A DNA stretch of 64,000 bases. It comes from Vreelandella olivaria (GTDB lineage: Bacteria; Pseudomonadota; Gammaproteobacteria; Pseudomonadales; Halomonadaceae). The translations under genes were made by a program, and so were the position numbers. How positions within the stretch are numbered: position 1 is the first letter of the stretch; every line of letters starts with the position of its first letter. The DNA is taken from positions 2,852,001 to 2,916,000 of the forward strand of contig AP019416.1 in NCBI GenBank assembly GCA_004295565.1, written 5' to 3'. A model generated the notes under the pieces. The model was given only the letters and a program-made list of their open reading frames with translations, made no database searches and was not told where the DNA came from. Shown here piece after piece: positions 49,979 through 59,267 of the stretch.

Positions 49979-50211
49979 GTTTAAGCCTTATTGACATGTC
50001 CGAAAAAGACCTCACGAAGACCGATTCAGACCTTCCTTGTTCATAGAGTACCTTTGTAAAGTAGCCCCACGCAACAAGGCTTCCGCAACCCTACAAGTTA
50101 ACGTGCCTAGCATAAGACTTATAGCTAGCACAGAAGCCTTGAGTGAGCAGCTATAGAAGAGTTTTTACAACAAAATCAGCCTAAAGCTGACTGTCATTGA
50201 AGGATAACAGC
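49979..50211. promoter_or_regulatory. Divergent control region between araC and dctP
   Basis: 233 bases, no ORF of note. A ribosome site GAAGGAT sits 9 bases before the dctP ATG. The regulator's sites are expected here, but no clear direct repeat stands out by eye. Confidence 0.35.
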
Positions 50212-51321
50212 ATGAAAAATCAGCACGCCCTTATGCTAGCCGGTTTCGCCCTGAGCGTAACCTTGCTTCCTCTTCACGCTAATGCACAAGACCCGCAGAG
50301 TTGGACAATGACTTCTACCTGGCCTGAGAACATCGATGCGGTCAAAATTGATCGGCACTGGGCTGAACTGGTTAACAAAATAGCCGGTGATGAGCTACAG
50401 ATTGAGTTCCATCCGGGTGGAACACTAATGCCTGGCACGGAAGTGTTTGATGCCACCGAGACAGGTAGCATTGAAGCCTCGGGCGATTGGCCTGGCTATT
50501 GGGCTGGCCTCAACCCAGCATTTTCACCATTAGCGACGACGACCAGCCTATTTAACGCTCTGGATTACTTTAACTGGATTCAACAGTGGGGTGGTCGCGA
50601 GCTTTACCAGGAGATCTACGGTCAGTTTGGCTTGGTTTATCTCCCCTATGGCGTATTGAATAACGAATCTGGCTTTATGGGCCGCACGCCGATCGAGAGC
50701 ATTGCCGATCTGGATGGCAAGCGGCTGCGCATTGCAGGTCGTGACCAAGGCCGTGTGATGGAGCAGTTGGGCGGCTCCCAGGTAACGCTTGCCGGTGGTG
50801 AGGTCTACCAAGCGATTGAGCGCGGTGTGGTTGACGCGGCAGAGTTCTCTGCGCCAGGCATTGACTATAGCGTTGGCTTGGCGGAAGTAGCGAACTACTG
50901 GGCGACACCTGGTTGGCACCAATCTGCTACGGTATTTGGTGTCATGATCAATAAAGACGCTTGGGATGCCCTTTCCGAAGAGACTCAGGAAATGCTTGAG
51001 ATCGCTGCCGACGCCACCATGGGCTGGTCGCTTTCGTGGTCGGAACGCGAGTCTACGGATGCCACGCAAAAATTCATTGATGCGGGCATTACCATCAATC
51101 AGTTCTCTGAAGAAGATTTGGCCCGTATCCAAGAGATCACCAATGAGGTGATTGTACGCGGCGCCTGTGAGCACCCAGATCATGCCAAGGTTTACCACTC
51201 CATGATCAGTTACATGGAGCACTACTCAACGTGGCGTGACATCTCCGCGCCTTTCAACATGAGCCGTGTCACCCATGATCTTCCCTCGCTTGAAGATCTT
51301 GAAGCTTGCATGAACCAGTAA
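50212..51321 (+). CDS. dctP: TRAP transporter substrate-binding protein (DctP/TakP type)
   Basis: ATG at 50212 chosen over an upstream TTG because it carries the ribosome site. Signal peptide ending PLHANAQD. Mature protein: WTMTSTWPENIDAVKIDRHW, LRIAGRDQGRVMEQLGGSQV (the conserved arginine that holds the substrate carboxylate) and VVDAAEFSAPGIDYSVGLAE with TPGWHQ. This last pattern resembles keto-acid/monocarboxylate binding TakP-like proteins more than C4-dicarboxylate DctP. 369 residues, intact. Periplasmic, starts the operon. Confidence 0.9.
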   Translation: MKNQHALMLAGFALSVTLLPLHANAQDPQSWTMTSTWPENIDAVKIDRHWAELVNKIAGDELQIEFHPGGTLMPGTEVFDATETGSIEASGDWPGYWAGLNPAFSPLATTTSLFNALDYFNWIQQWGGRELYQEIYGQFGLVYLPYGVLNNESGFMGRTPIESIADLDGKRLRIAGRDQGRVMEQLGGSQVTLAGGEVYQAIERGVVDAAEFSAPGIDYSVGLAEVANYWATPGWHQSATVFGVMINKDAWDALSEETQEMLEIAADATMGWSLSWSERESTDATQKFIDAGITINQFSEEDLARIQEITNEVIVRGACEHPDHAKVYHSMISYMEHYSTWRDISAPFNMSRVTHDLPSLEDLEACMNQ

Positions 51322-51413
51322 GCGGAGTTGGGTGGGCTCTTAATGGACCACCTCGCCGACTTACTGCGACCTTTAATGCCTTGCTTGAACTGACCTATTC
51401 CGAGATCCTCCTC

Positions 51414-51912
51414 ATGAATGCCATTGCCAGGGCCATCGATGCCCTTAACGAAGGATTCGGTCGCTTGATTGCCCCGCTTCTTGCCGTCATCACCATGATC
51501 GTTATTTACGACATCGCTATGCGTTTCTTGGCCGGGCGCCCGAGCGACTGGGCCTTTGATGTCACCAAAATGCTGTTTGGGGCCCACTTCATGCTGATGG
51601 CGGCCTACGCGTTACGCCATCACGCGCATGTCGAGGTCGACGTGCTTAAGCGATTATTGTCGCGTCGCAAGCAGGCCGCACTTGAGCTTGTTAGCTACTT
51701 GATCTTCTTCGTGCCATTTATTTGGCTGTTGATCGCCTATGGCTGGGCGTTTTTGAGCGCTCCTTCAGCCACGGCGAGACCACTACGGTATGGTCTCGCT
51801 TCCCGTTTACCCCATTAAAGGGGTAATCATGGTGGCCGCCGTGCTGATCTTGCTGCAGGCCGTCGCTATCGTCATCCGCGCCACCCAGCAATTGCGGGAG
51901 GAAGCTGTATGA
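51414..51912 (+). CDS. dctQ: TRAP transporter small permease DctQ, one frameshift
   Basis: Start MNAIARAIDALNEGFGRLIA at 51414. Four helices: IAPLLAVITMIVIYDIAMRF, TKMLFGAHFMLMAAYALRHH, LVSYLIFFVPFIWLLIAYGW and the last, IMVAAVLILLQAVAIVIRAT. The last lies in another frame after a break near 51765. About 165 residues. The end overlaps the dctM start as ATGA. Couples the binding protein to the large permease. Confidence 0.85.
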
Positions 51913-53240
51913 GCCTAAGTCCTGAACTGCTCACGCTGGTGATGTTTGGCGGGCTGCTGATAGGCCTTTTATGGGCCATCCGCTGGCTTTTGTGCTGGGC
52001 GGCGTCGCGGTGATCGGTGCTTTTCTAGGCCCCGGCGAGCGAGTGCTAGGTACCATCATCAACAACATCTATGGCAACTCCATGGACAACTATGTCTTGG
52101 TGGCCATTCCTCTTTTTGTGCTGATGGCGCGCTTTCTCAACGACTCGGGCGTCACCGAAAAGATGTTTGAGGCGATGCGCTTGCTGTTGGCTAACCTGCG
52201 CGGTGGCCTAGCGCTGACCGTGGTGATTGTGTCAGTGCTGTTGGCTGCCACCACCGGCATCGTCGGTGCCTCGATTGCCGTAATGGGTATGATTGCGCTC
52301 GTCCCCATGCTGAAGCACTCCTATAACAAAGAGCTCAGTACCGGCGTCATCATGGCCAGCGGCTGCCTGGTATCCTGATTCCGCCTAGCATCATGCTGAT
52401 CCTGATGGCCAGCTATTCGCCAGTCTCGGTGGGGGGCTGTTCGCTGGCGCACTGGTGCCTGGGGTGATGCTGGGGGCGATGTATGCTCTCTACGTGCTGG
52501 TGATCTGCTATTTAAAGCCGAGCTATGGCCCGCCGGTACCGGCTGAGGAGCGCGCCAAAGTCTCTACCGCACAGCTCATGGTGATGCTGCTTAAATACGT
52601 GCTGCCGCCGATGGCGCTGATTCTGGGTGTACTGGGTTCATTGTTTGCCGGTATCGCCACGGCCACTGAGGCTTCGGCGATTGGTGTCTTTATCGCATTT
52701 ATGCTGTTTCTGGTCTTCGGCGACCGCAAGCTTGCGACCTGCTACCGCACGCTAATCGAGGCCAGCAAGACCACCACTATGGTGATGCTGGTACTGGTGG
52801 GCGCAACCGCCTTTACCGGTGTTTTCTCACGCGGCGGCGGCATGCAGGTCATTCACAATGTCGTGATGGCCATGCCCGGCGGCACCGCTGGCGCGCTGAT
52901 CCTTATGCTGTTCTTGGTCTTCATCCTTGGCATGTTTCTCGATTGGACTGGCATCGTGCTGCTCAGCTTCCCGATCATGCTGCCGATTGTCGCCGATATG
53001 GGCGTCGATGTGCTGTGGTTTGTGGTCATGGTGGCGGTGGTTCTCCAAACCTCGTTCCTGACGCCGCCATTTGGTTATGCGCTGTTCTATCTCAAAGGCG
53101 TCGCGACGCCTGGGGTCGAGACGCTTGATCTCTATCGGGCGGTAATTCCCTTCGTGGCGCTGATCTTACTGGCCTGCGTCCTGATGACCCTCTTCCCTGT
53201 GCTGGTGACAGGCCTGCCTGCATTGTTAATGGGCAGATAA
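51909..53240 (+). CDS. dctM: TRAP transporter large permease DctM, frameshifted
   Basis: ATG at 51909 (MSLSPELLTLVMFGGLLIGL). Then MGHPLAFVLGGVAVIGAFLG, YVLVAIPLFVLMARFLNDSG, ATTGIVGASIAVMGMIALVP, and after breaks near 51975, 52370 and 52430 PPSIMLILMASYSPVSVGGL and FAGIATATEASAIGVFIAFM. The final part has FLDWTGIVLLSFPIMLPIVA and TSFLTPPFGYALFYLKGVAT. About 443 residues. Sodium-driven import with DctP and DctQ. Confidence 0.9.
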
Positions 53241-53307
53241 ACCTAACCGTGCGGCCCTGCCTGCCATGGCGGGGGGCCACGCTGAGCTTTTATGGAGTAA
53301 ACAGATA

Positions 53308-54081
53308 ATGAAAGTGATCGATAGTTTGATCCCTCGTTCAGGGCTCAGAGTGCTGATTACCGCCGGTGCTAATGGCATCGGTTTGGCTATCGCCCAGGCG
53401 TTTCAAGAGGCGGGCGCACGCGTCCATGTTTGCGATATTGATGAGCAAGCGCTGGCCGCACTGCCCGAAGGCATTACCTATACCAATGCCGATGTCAGCC
53501 AAGAGGCCGATGTCGACCGACTGTTTGAGGATGCCGCTCACTTAGGTGGGCTAGATGTGGTGGTCAACAATGCTGGCATCGCTGGCCCCACCGCCAGCAT
53601 CGAAGATATCGATCCTGAGAGCTGGAACCGTACGATCAATATCAATCTTAATGGTCAGTACCGAGTGGCTAATCGAGCCACGCCTTTGCTCCGCGAAAGC
53701 CAGGGGCTACTGATTAATATGGCCTCGGTCGCTGGCCGCCTGGGGTTTGCTTATCGCACTCCTTATGCCGCGAGCAAATGGGCGATTGTCGGCTTTACCA
53801 AGAGCCTAGCCTGCGAACTTGGCCCCGAGGGTGTGCGGGTCAACGCCATTCTGCCCGGTATCGTGCGCGGGCCCCGCATTGAGAAAGTCATCGCTGATCG
53901 CGCTGCTAAGCGTGGCATCAGCTACGCCGAGATGGAGAAGGAGAACCTCTCCAAAGTTTCCATGCGACGCATGGTTGAGCCGACTGATATTGCTGCCATG
54001 GCGCTATTTTTGTCCGCCCCTGGCGGCGCCAATATTTCGGGCCAGGCGCTGAGCGTTTGCGCCAACGTTGAAACTATTTAA
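53308..54081 (+). CDS. SDR-family dehydrogenase, first of the cluster
   Basis: Start MKVIDSLIPRSGLRVLITAG at 53308, 257 residues, intact. NAD(P)-binding TAGANGIGLAIA, an acidic residue after the second strand (VCDID) favouring NAD, VVNNAGIAGPTASIED, catalytic Ser in NMASVAGRLGF and Tyr/Lys in PYAASKWAIVG. Oxidises an alcohol to a ketone. In this operon a beta-hydroxy acid to beta-keto acid step before the BKACE enzyme is plausible. Confidence 0.85.
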   Translation: MKVIDSLIPRSGLRVLITAGANGIGLAIAQAFQEAGARVHVCDIDEQALAALPEGITYTNADVSQEADVDRLFEDAAHLGGLDVVVNNAGIAGPTASIEDIDPESWNRTININLNGQYRVANRATPLLRESQGLLINMASVAGRLGFAYRTPYAASKWAIVGFTKSLACELGPEGVRVNAILPGIVRGPRIEKVIADRAAKRGISYAEMEKENLSKVSMRRMVEPTDIAAMALFLSAPGGANISGQALSVCANVETI

Positions 54082-54129
54082 CCGGCTTAACGTTTTTGTT
54101 GCGTCACCCTACTTATAAGAGACAACTTC

Positions 54130-55061
54130 ATGGCTACCCAACGTAAAGTCATCATTACCTGCGCCTTAACCGGCGCCATTCATACGCCTTCGATGTCACC
54201 GCATCTGCCGGTAACGCCGGAAGAGATTGCCGAGTCGGGCATTGCTGCCGCTGAGGCGGGCGCGGCCATCATCCATCTGCATGCACGTGACCCCATTACC
54301 GGTAAACCTACTCAGGATCCGGCTGTTTTCGAGCGTATTCTGCCACGCATGAAGGGCGCCACTAACGCGGTCATTAATCTCACCACCGGCGGCAGCCCGC
54401 ACATGAGCGTGGAAGAGCGCATGCGCCCTGCCATGGAGTTCAAACCCGAGCTTGCCTCTATGAACATGGGCTCGATCAACTTTGGTCTGTTTCCTATGCT
54501 CAGTCGCTACGAGAGCTTCCAGCATGAGTGGGAGAGAGAACATCTTGAGAACAGTCGCGACCTGGTATTCAAGAACACCTTCGCTGATATCGAAAAGGCC
54601 ATGACGCTGGGCGCAGCGAACGATACCCGCTTTGAATGCGAGTGCTATGACATCGGACACCTCTACAGCCTGCGCCACATGATGGATCGTGGCTTTATCA
54701 GTGGGCGGGTTTTCGTGCAGAGCGTGTTCGGGATTTTGGTGGCATTGGCCCCCATCCTGAGGATGTGATCCATATGCGCCGCACCGCCGACCGGCTTTTT
54801 GGAGACAGCTACGAGTGGTCTGTACTTGGCGCAGGCAGTAACCAGATGCGTATTGCCGCACAGTCTGCTGCCATGGGTGGGCATGTCCGTGTTGGGCTGG
54901 AAGACTCACTATGGCTATCGCCAGGCAAGCTCGCCGAAAGCAACGCCAGTCAGGTGACCAAGGTGAGAAAAATTCTTGAAGGACTCTCTTTAGAGATCGC
55001 GACCCCCGATGAAGCGCGTGAAATGCTGCAATTAAAAGGCGCCAGCAACGTCGGCTTCTAA
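54130..55061 (+). CDS. BKACE-family beta-keto acid cleavage enzyme, one frameshift
   Basis: 310 residues when joined. The start MATQRKVIITCALTGAIHTP is typical, then zinc-binding IIHLHARDPITGKPTQDP, INLTTGGSPHMSVEERM and MNMGSINFGLFPM. A frameshift near 54735 (FVQSVFGI then GGIGPHPEDVIHMRRTADRL) precedes AAQSAAMGGHVRVGLEDSLW with further zinc/substrate residues. The family (DUF849, founder 3-keto-5-aminohexanoate cleavage enzyme Kce) exchanges a beta-keto acid with acetyl-CoA. The substrate depends on pocket residues and is unknown here. Confidence 0.9.
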
Positions 55062-55078
55062 GCACACAGGAATCAAAG

Positions 55079-55840
55079 ATGAATGTAACCAATAAAGTCA
55101 TAGCGATCACAGGCGGCGCAAGTGGACTTGGCTATGCCATGGCCGAGCGCTTAGGCAAGCAAGGAGCAATACTGGCGCTGTTGGATAGAAATACATTAGC
55201 GCTGGATGAAGCGGTCTCCGCGCTTTCAGTACAAGGTATAAATGCCCATGGATTCCCGTTAGATGTGGCCAATGAACAGTCGGTAATAGAAGCATTTTCT
55301 GATATTGCTGATCGATTAGAGCCCGTTGACGGGTGTGTCAATAACGCTGGTATTACTGACGATGCGCTGTTACTAAAAGTAAAAGACGGCGTTGTCGCCA
55401 AGCGTATGTCGTTAGAGGCTTGGCAGCGTGTCATTGATGTCAACCTGACCGGCGTTTTTCTATGTGGTCGCGAAGCCGCGAGCCAAATGGTGGCGTCCGG
55501 CAAGGGAGGGGTCATCGTTAATATCTCAAGTATTTCTCGGGCCGGAAATATGGGCCAAACCAACTACGCCGCGGCCAAAGCGGGTGTACATGCGCTCACG
55601 GTTACGTGGGCAAAAGAGCTGGCTCAGTACGGCATTCGCACTGGTTCCGTAGCGCCAGGATTTATCGTTACCCCCATGACAGCAGCTATGCGTCCGGATA
55701 TGCAAGAAAAAATAGCGAGCGAAATACCGCTCAAACAACTCGGTGAGGCGGACAATATTGCCCAAAGTTTGGCGTTTATTTTTGAAAACGACTATTTCAC
55801 AGGCAGGATTGTTGAGTGTGATGGTGGCTTGAGAATATAG
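55079..55840 (+). CDS. SDR-family dehydrogenase, second of the cluster (FabG-like)
   Basis: 253 residues, intact. TGGASGLGYAMAERLGKQGA, acidic LLDRNTL, VNNAGITDDALL, Ser in VNISSISRAGNMGQ, Tyr/Lys in TNYAAAKAGVHALT, and FabG-like ending FTGRIVECDGGLRI. 18 bases after the BKACE gene. Likely a 3-hydroxyacyl- or 3-hydroxyacid dehydrogenase. A second SDR may handle another stereoisomer or a downstream intermediate. Confidence 0.88.
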   Translation: MNVTNKVIAITGGASGLGYAMAERLGKQGAILALLDRNTLALDEAVSALSVQGINAHGFPLDVANEQSVIEAFSDIADRLEPVDGCVNNAGITDDALLLKVKDGVVAKRMSLEAWQRVIDVNLTGVFLCGREAASQMVASGKGGVIVNISSISRAGNMGQTNYAAAKAGVHALTVTWAKELAQYGIRTGSVAPGFIVTPMTAAMRPDMQEKIASEIPLKQLGEADNIAQSLAFIFENDYFTGRIVECDGGLRI

Positions 55841-55887
55841 CTTTAAACAATAAATCTTAAGAATAAAATAAATAGAGAGAAAGCAAT

Positions 55888-56920
55888 ATGAACAACTACA
55901 AAAACAAACCTTACTGCCTATCCTATTAGCAAGTACCATCATGGCATGTGGTGTGGCTTCTGCAGAAAGACATGGAGGGCTAACTTATGGTGGAGAACGA
56001 GAGACGTTAATGAATGTCCCCATCCCACCTTCCGAGCAAAATCTTCAAACTGTCATTGCAGAGCCTTGGTACAAAGTATCAGACGAAGGCATTCAGCTTG
56101 AGGAATCTGCATTTGATGAAGAAGGCAACCTGTTTTTGTCGAAGTGTTTGATGGAAGAATTTTTAAAATTTCGCCTGATATGGTGTTAACAACCATACTT
56201 GAAAAGAATGATTACTCAGCAGCTGGGTTAGCAATCCATAATAATGGGAAATTATTTATTGCTGGGCTTGGTGATTTTGAGACAGGTGGGACAGTGTTCT
56301 CAATTAATCCAGATGGCAGTGATATGGAAGTGATCATTGATGAATCTCATGGTTACCTGCCGGATGATCTAGTATTTGACGAGAATGGTGGGTTTTATTT
56401 CACTGATTTCAAAGGGAACTCTTCGCAGCCCGACGGTGGTATGCTGTATGTCAGCCCAGACTTCAGCGAGATTACTCCCGTGCTTCCAAACCTTTCTATT
56501 GGCAATGGAGTGGCTTTAAATCCTGAAGAAAACACCGTATGGGTATCTGAACTCAGTGCGGGTAGGTTGCATAGAGTGTCATTAGCAAGTCCAGGAGAAA
56601 TAGCGCCTTTTGGTACGGCTGTTCCCTATCAATTTACAGGTACTCCTGACTCTATGCGAACAGACGTAGATGGAAATGTTTACGTAGCAATGTACGGTCA
56701 AGCTCGAGTACTGGTATTTAATAGAAATGGACTGCCTATCGGACAGATTCTTTTGCCTAAAAGAGATGAAGGTCACAACTTAAGGTCAACAAGTATGGCC
56801 TTTAAGCCAGGGACAAATGAGCTTTTTATCTTTACAAATGATTGGAATGGTGGTGAAGGTTCCCAGATTTTTCAAACTAAAGGATTTGCCAACGGCACAC
56901 CAATGTATTCTCACAAGTAG
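55888..56920 (+). CDS. Exported SMP-30/Drp35-like lactonase, two frameshifts
   Basis: ATG at 55888. One A is missing in the third codon run (ATGAACAAC for ATGAAACAAC). Corrected, it starts MKQLQKQTLLPILLASTIMA with a signal peptide ending GVASA or a lipobox-like IMAC. A second break lies near 56143. The six-bladed propeller carries DDLVFDENGGFYFTDFKGNS, MLYVSPDFSEITPVLPNLS, NGVALNPEENTVWVSEL and DGNVYVAMYGQARVLVFN, strongly like Staphylococcus Drp35 lactonase, with its calcium-site acidic residues. About 344 residues. AT-richer than its neighbours. Drp35 itself is cytosolic, whereas this one appears exported. Confidence 0.8.
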
Positions 56921-57176
56921 TCAATATACGAACAATGGTGGTGGGCTCCGCCTAAGGGCACACCGCCATTAATGCTGAATGATACAGAACCCAAGCGTAA
57001 TATCCCGCCCCCCCTGCGTTATATCTCTTTATTTAGCTCTATACCCTTCTGACAGGCTAAGATTTTCCGCCGATAGCATTTGGTTAAAAGCTAAGAGACT
57101 CCTGAAAGATCACTTCCAAATCCCACCTGGCGATAGCCGCCTAGGAAATTCGCGTGAAGATTGGTGCCCAGTTACA

Positions 57177-58060
57177 ATGGTGCCTTTGCAGATTGAACGG
57201 GAGAGACCTTTGGCTACTGCTGATGCCGATGATTTTTTACCCGAAGCACTACAGTTTCGGCCTAGCGCCCCGTTGGTGGATATCGGCGCTAACTTGACCC
57301 ACGAAAGCTTCGGTCGTGATCTTGAGGCGGTTATCCAGCGTGCCCGGGCGGCGCAGGTAACCACCATGATCGTCACCGGCACCGACCTGGCCCACGCCGA
57401 GCAAGCGGTTGCGCTGGCCAAGCAGTATCCTGGCCTCTACGCCACGGCGGGAGTGCATCCCCACGACGCCAGTCGCTGGGATGATAACCTCGAGCGCGAC
57501 ATGGCGGCCCTGCATGCCATGCCGGAAATCGTCGCCGTAGGCGAGTGTGGCTTGGATTTTAATCGCAACTTCTCAACGCCCCAGGAGCAGGAGCGGGCCT
57601 TTGAAGCACAGCTGGCACTGGCAGTAGAAAGCGGCTTGCCGCTGTTTTTACACGAGCGGGATGCGGGTCAGCGTATGCGCGAAATCCTGCATGCGTGGCG
57701 AGACGACATCAGCCACGCGGTAGTGCACTGTTTTACCGCTGACCGCGATACGCTGTTTGGTTATCTCGACCTAGACTTGCATATAGGCCTGACCGGGTGG
57801 ATTTGCGACGAGCGGCGCGGTCATCATTTGCGCCCTCTGGTAAGCGATATACCGCTGGAGCGATTAATGGTGGAAACCGACTGCCCTTATCTGTTGCCCC
57901 GCAACCTACCGGCGAAGTTAAAGGGGCGAAGACACGAACCGGCGTTATTGCCGTGGATTGTCCGCGAGATCGCCCAGTGGCAAGGTATTAGCGAAGCTGA
58001 GCTAGGTGCGGCAACCACACAGACCGCCCAGCGTTTTTCCGTCTTCCCACGGAATCTTAA
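57177..58060 (+). CDS. tatD: TatD-family DNase, one frameshift at the C-terminus
   Basis: Metal-dependent hydrolase with LVDIGANLTHESFGRDLE, ATAGVHPHDAS, VAVGECGLDFNRNFSTP, FLHERDA, VHCFTA and ETDCPYLLPRNL, the complete TatD ligand set. The start is ATG 57177 or TTG 57210 (the latter has GGGAGAG upstream). In the given sequence the frame runs on into the next gene. Inserting a T in the run near 58036 gives AQRFFRLPTES and a stop at 58058-58060, the normal end. About 294 residues. Confidence 0.85.
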
Positions 58061-58073
58061 CAGGAGTATTAGC

Positions 58074-58552
58074 GTGGTCGATTATCCAGGGTTTATAGCC
58101 ATTGAAACGGGCGAAGACGATGGCCTTCCGCTAGCCATTGCCTGGTCGCTGCCCGATGGCCGTGTAAAACAGACATTGATTCAGCCGGACGATAGCTGGA
58201 TCAAAGAAGATACCAATGCCATGGGCGCCTACAGCATGGAAGAGCTGGAGAGTCTGGGGTTAGCCCGCTTGAGGTGATTCGCGAGCTTGAGAACGATCAT
58301 TTCTCTGCCACCCTGTACACCAGCGACAACGGTGACGACGAAGCGGCGCTGGCGCGGCTGTTTGACACCTATGGGCTAGACCCTTTCGTGGAGCTGGCCC
58401 CGGCATCGGTGCTCTACCCTTCCATTACCCCAGGCGAATGGCACCGCCAGCGTCGCGAAACGTTTAGCGAGCTTGGGCTGGAGCCAATGCGCCCCGAACA
58501 TGAGCTTGAGGTTATGCTATCGATGCATCAGCGCCTGACCGAGGAGGATTAA
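58074..58552 (+). CDS. Conserved protein of unknown function (possibly a degenerate exonuclease-like fold)
   Basis: GTG at 58074 with CAGGAG 9 bases upstream. VDYPGFIAIETGEDDGLPLA and IAWSLPDGRVKQTLIQPDDS resemble the start of DnaQ/RNase H-like exonucleases (IETG, then a strand and a second strand), but the usual first aspartate is absent. A break near 58262 joins LESLGL to EVIRELENDHFSATLYTSDN and LARLFDTYGLDPFVELAPAS. About 159 residues. Its stop overlaps that of epmC. No catalytic claim is made. Confidence 0.5.
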
Positions 58553-59131
58553 GCCGACAGCGCTTTATCCCTTTCATCCAAGGTGGCATGAGCCTGTGCC
58601 ACGGCTTCCGCTAGTGTCGCCGGGTCAGAGTAGTAGCCTCTAAGCGCCACCTGAAAGGCGTTGGCGCGAGCTGGCAAGCCCTTTTCCAAATAGCGCTGGG
58701 CGCGGGCCTCTACTCGCGCCGCAAAAGTCGCTATATCCACCTCGATATCGCCGCCTAAATTATCCACGCTGACATGGAACACCCGGCCACAGGCACGGGT
58801 AAAATAGACTCCAGCGCCTGTGGGGCTATTTCAGCCTGCTCGAATGCCCTCTGCTGTTCGGCATTACGGCCATCTGGGCAATACCAGTAGCCGTAATCCT
58901 CCAACTGGCGTCGCTTTTCACCGGCAATACACCAATGACTGATTTCGTGCAGCGCACTGGCATAGTAGCCCCGCGCAAAGATAACCTGATGATAAGGGGT
59001 TTCACTGTTAGCGGGCCGATAGAGAGGCTCATCCCCACCCCGGATCAATCGGGTTTGATACCGCTCAGCAAAAACCCCGTCAAAAGCGCGGTAATATCGG
59101 CCAGCGTCCATCGATCCTGCGTGTTACTCAC
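58549..59131 (-). CDS. epmC: Elongation factor P hydroxylase EpmC, frameshifted
   Basis: GTG start at 59131 (SNTQDRWTLADIT), break near 59090, then FDGVFAERYQTRLIRGGDEP and YHQVIFARGYYASALHEISH with WCIAGEKRRQLEDYGYWY, the conserved metal-binding HExxHW-type core. A break near 58790 leads to RVFHVSVDNLGGDIEVDIAT and RANAFQVALRGYYSD. About 190 residues. Hydroxylates the modified lysine of EF-P after EpmA/EpmB. Those partners are not in the window. Confidence 0.88.
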
Positions 59132-59267
59132 ATTGACCTCGTTTGTTACTGGTTTGGGGACATTATACCCACGTGATTAGTGCAAGCTAACGGCTAGCCC
59201 CAAAAGCAGTCGCTCCTGCTAATATAGCGGCCTTTCATAGCAAATTTTACCCATTAGGAGTCAACAA

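Noticed and set aside
48935-56920. A carnitine degradation operon
   Set aside because: The BKACE enzyme and an AraC-type regulator fit, but the expected carnitine dehydrogenase of the 3-hydroxyacyl-CoA dehydrogenase type, the thioesterase and a betaine/carnitine binding protein are absent. SDRs and a TRAP system are found instead.
56979-58277. A 432-residue fusion of TatD to a second domain
   Set aside because: One T restored in the run near 58036 ends TatD at a normal FRL-type terminus (stop 58058-58060), and a GTG with CAGGAG begins the next gene at 58074. The fusion is a frameshift artefact.
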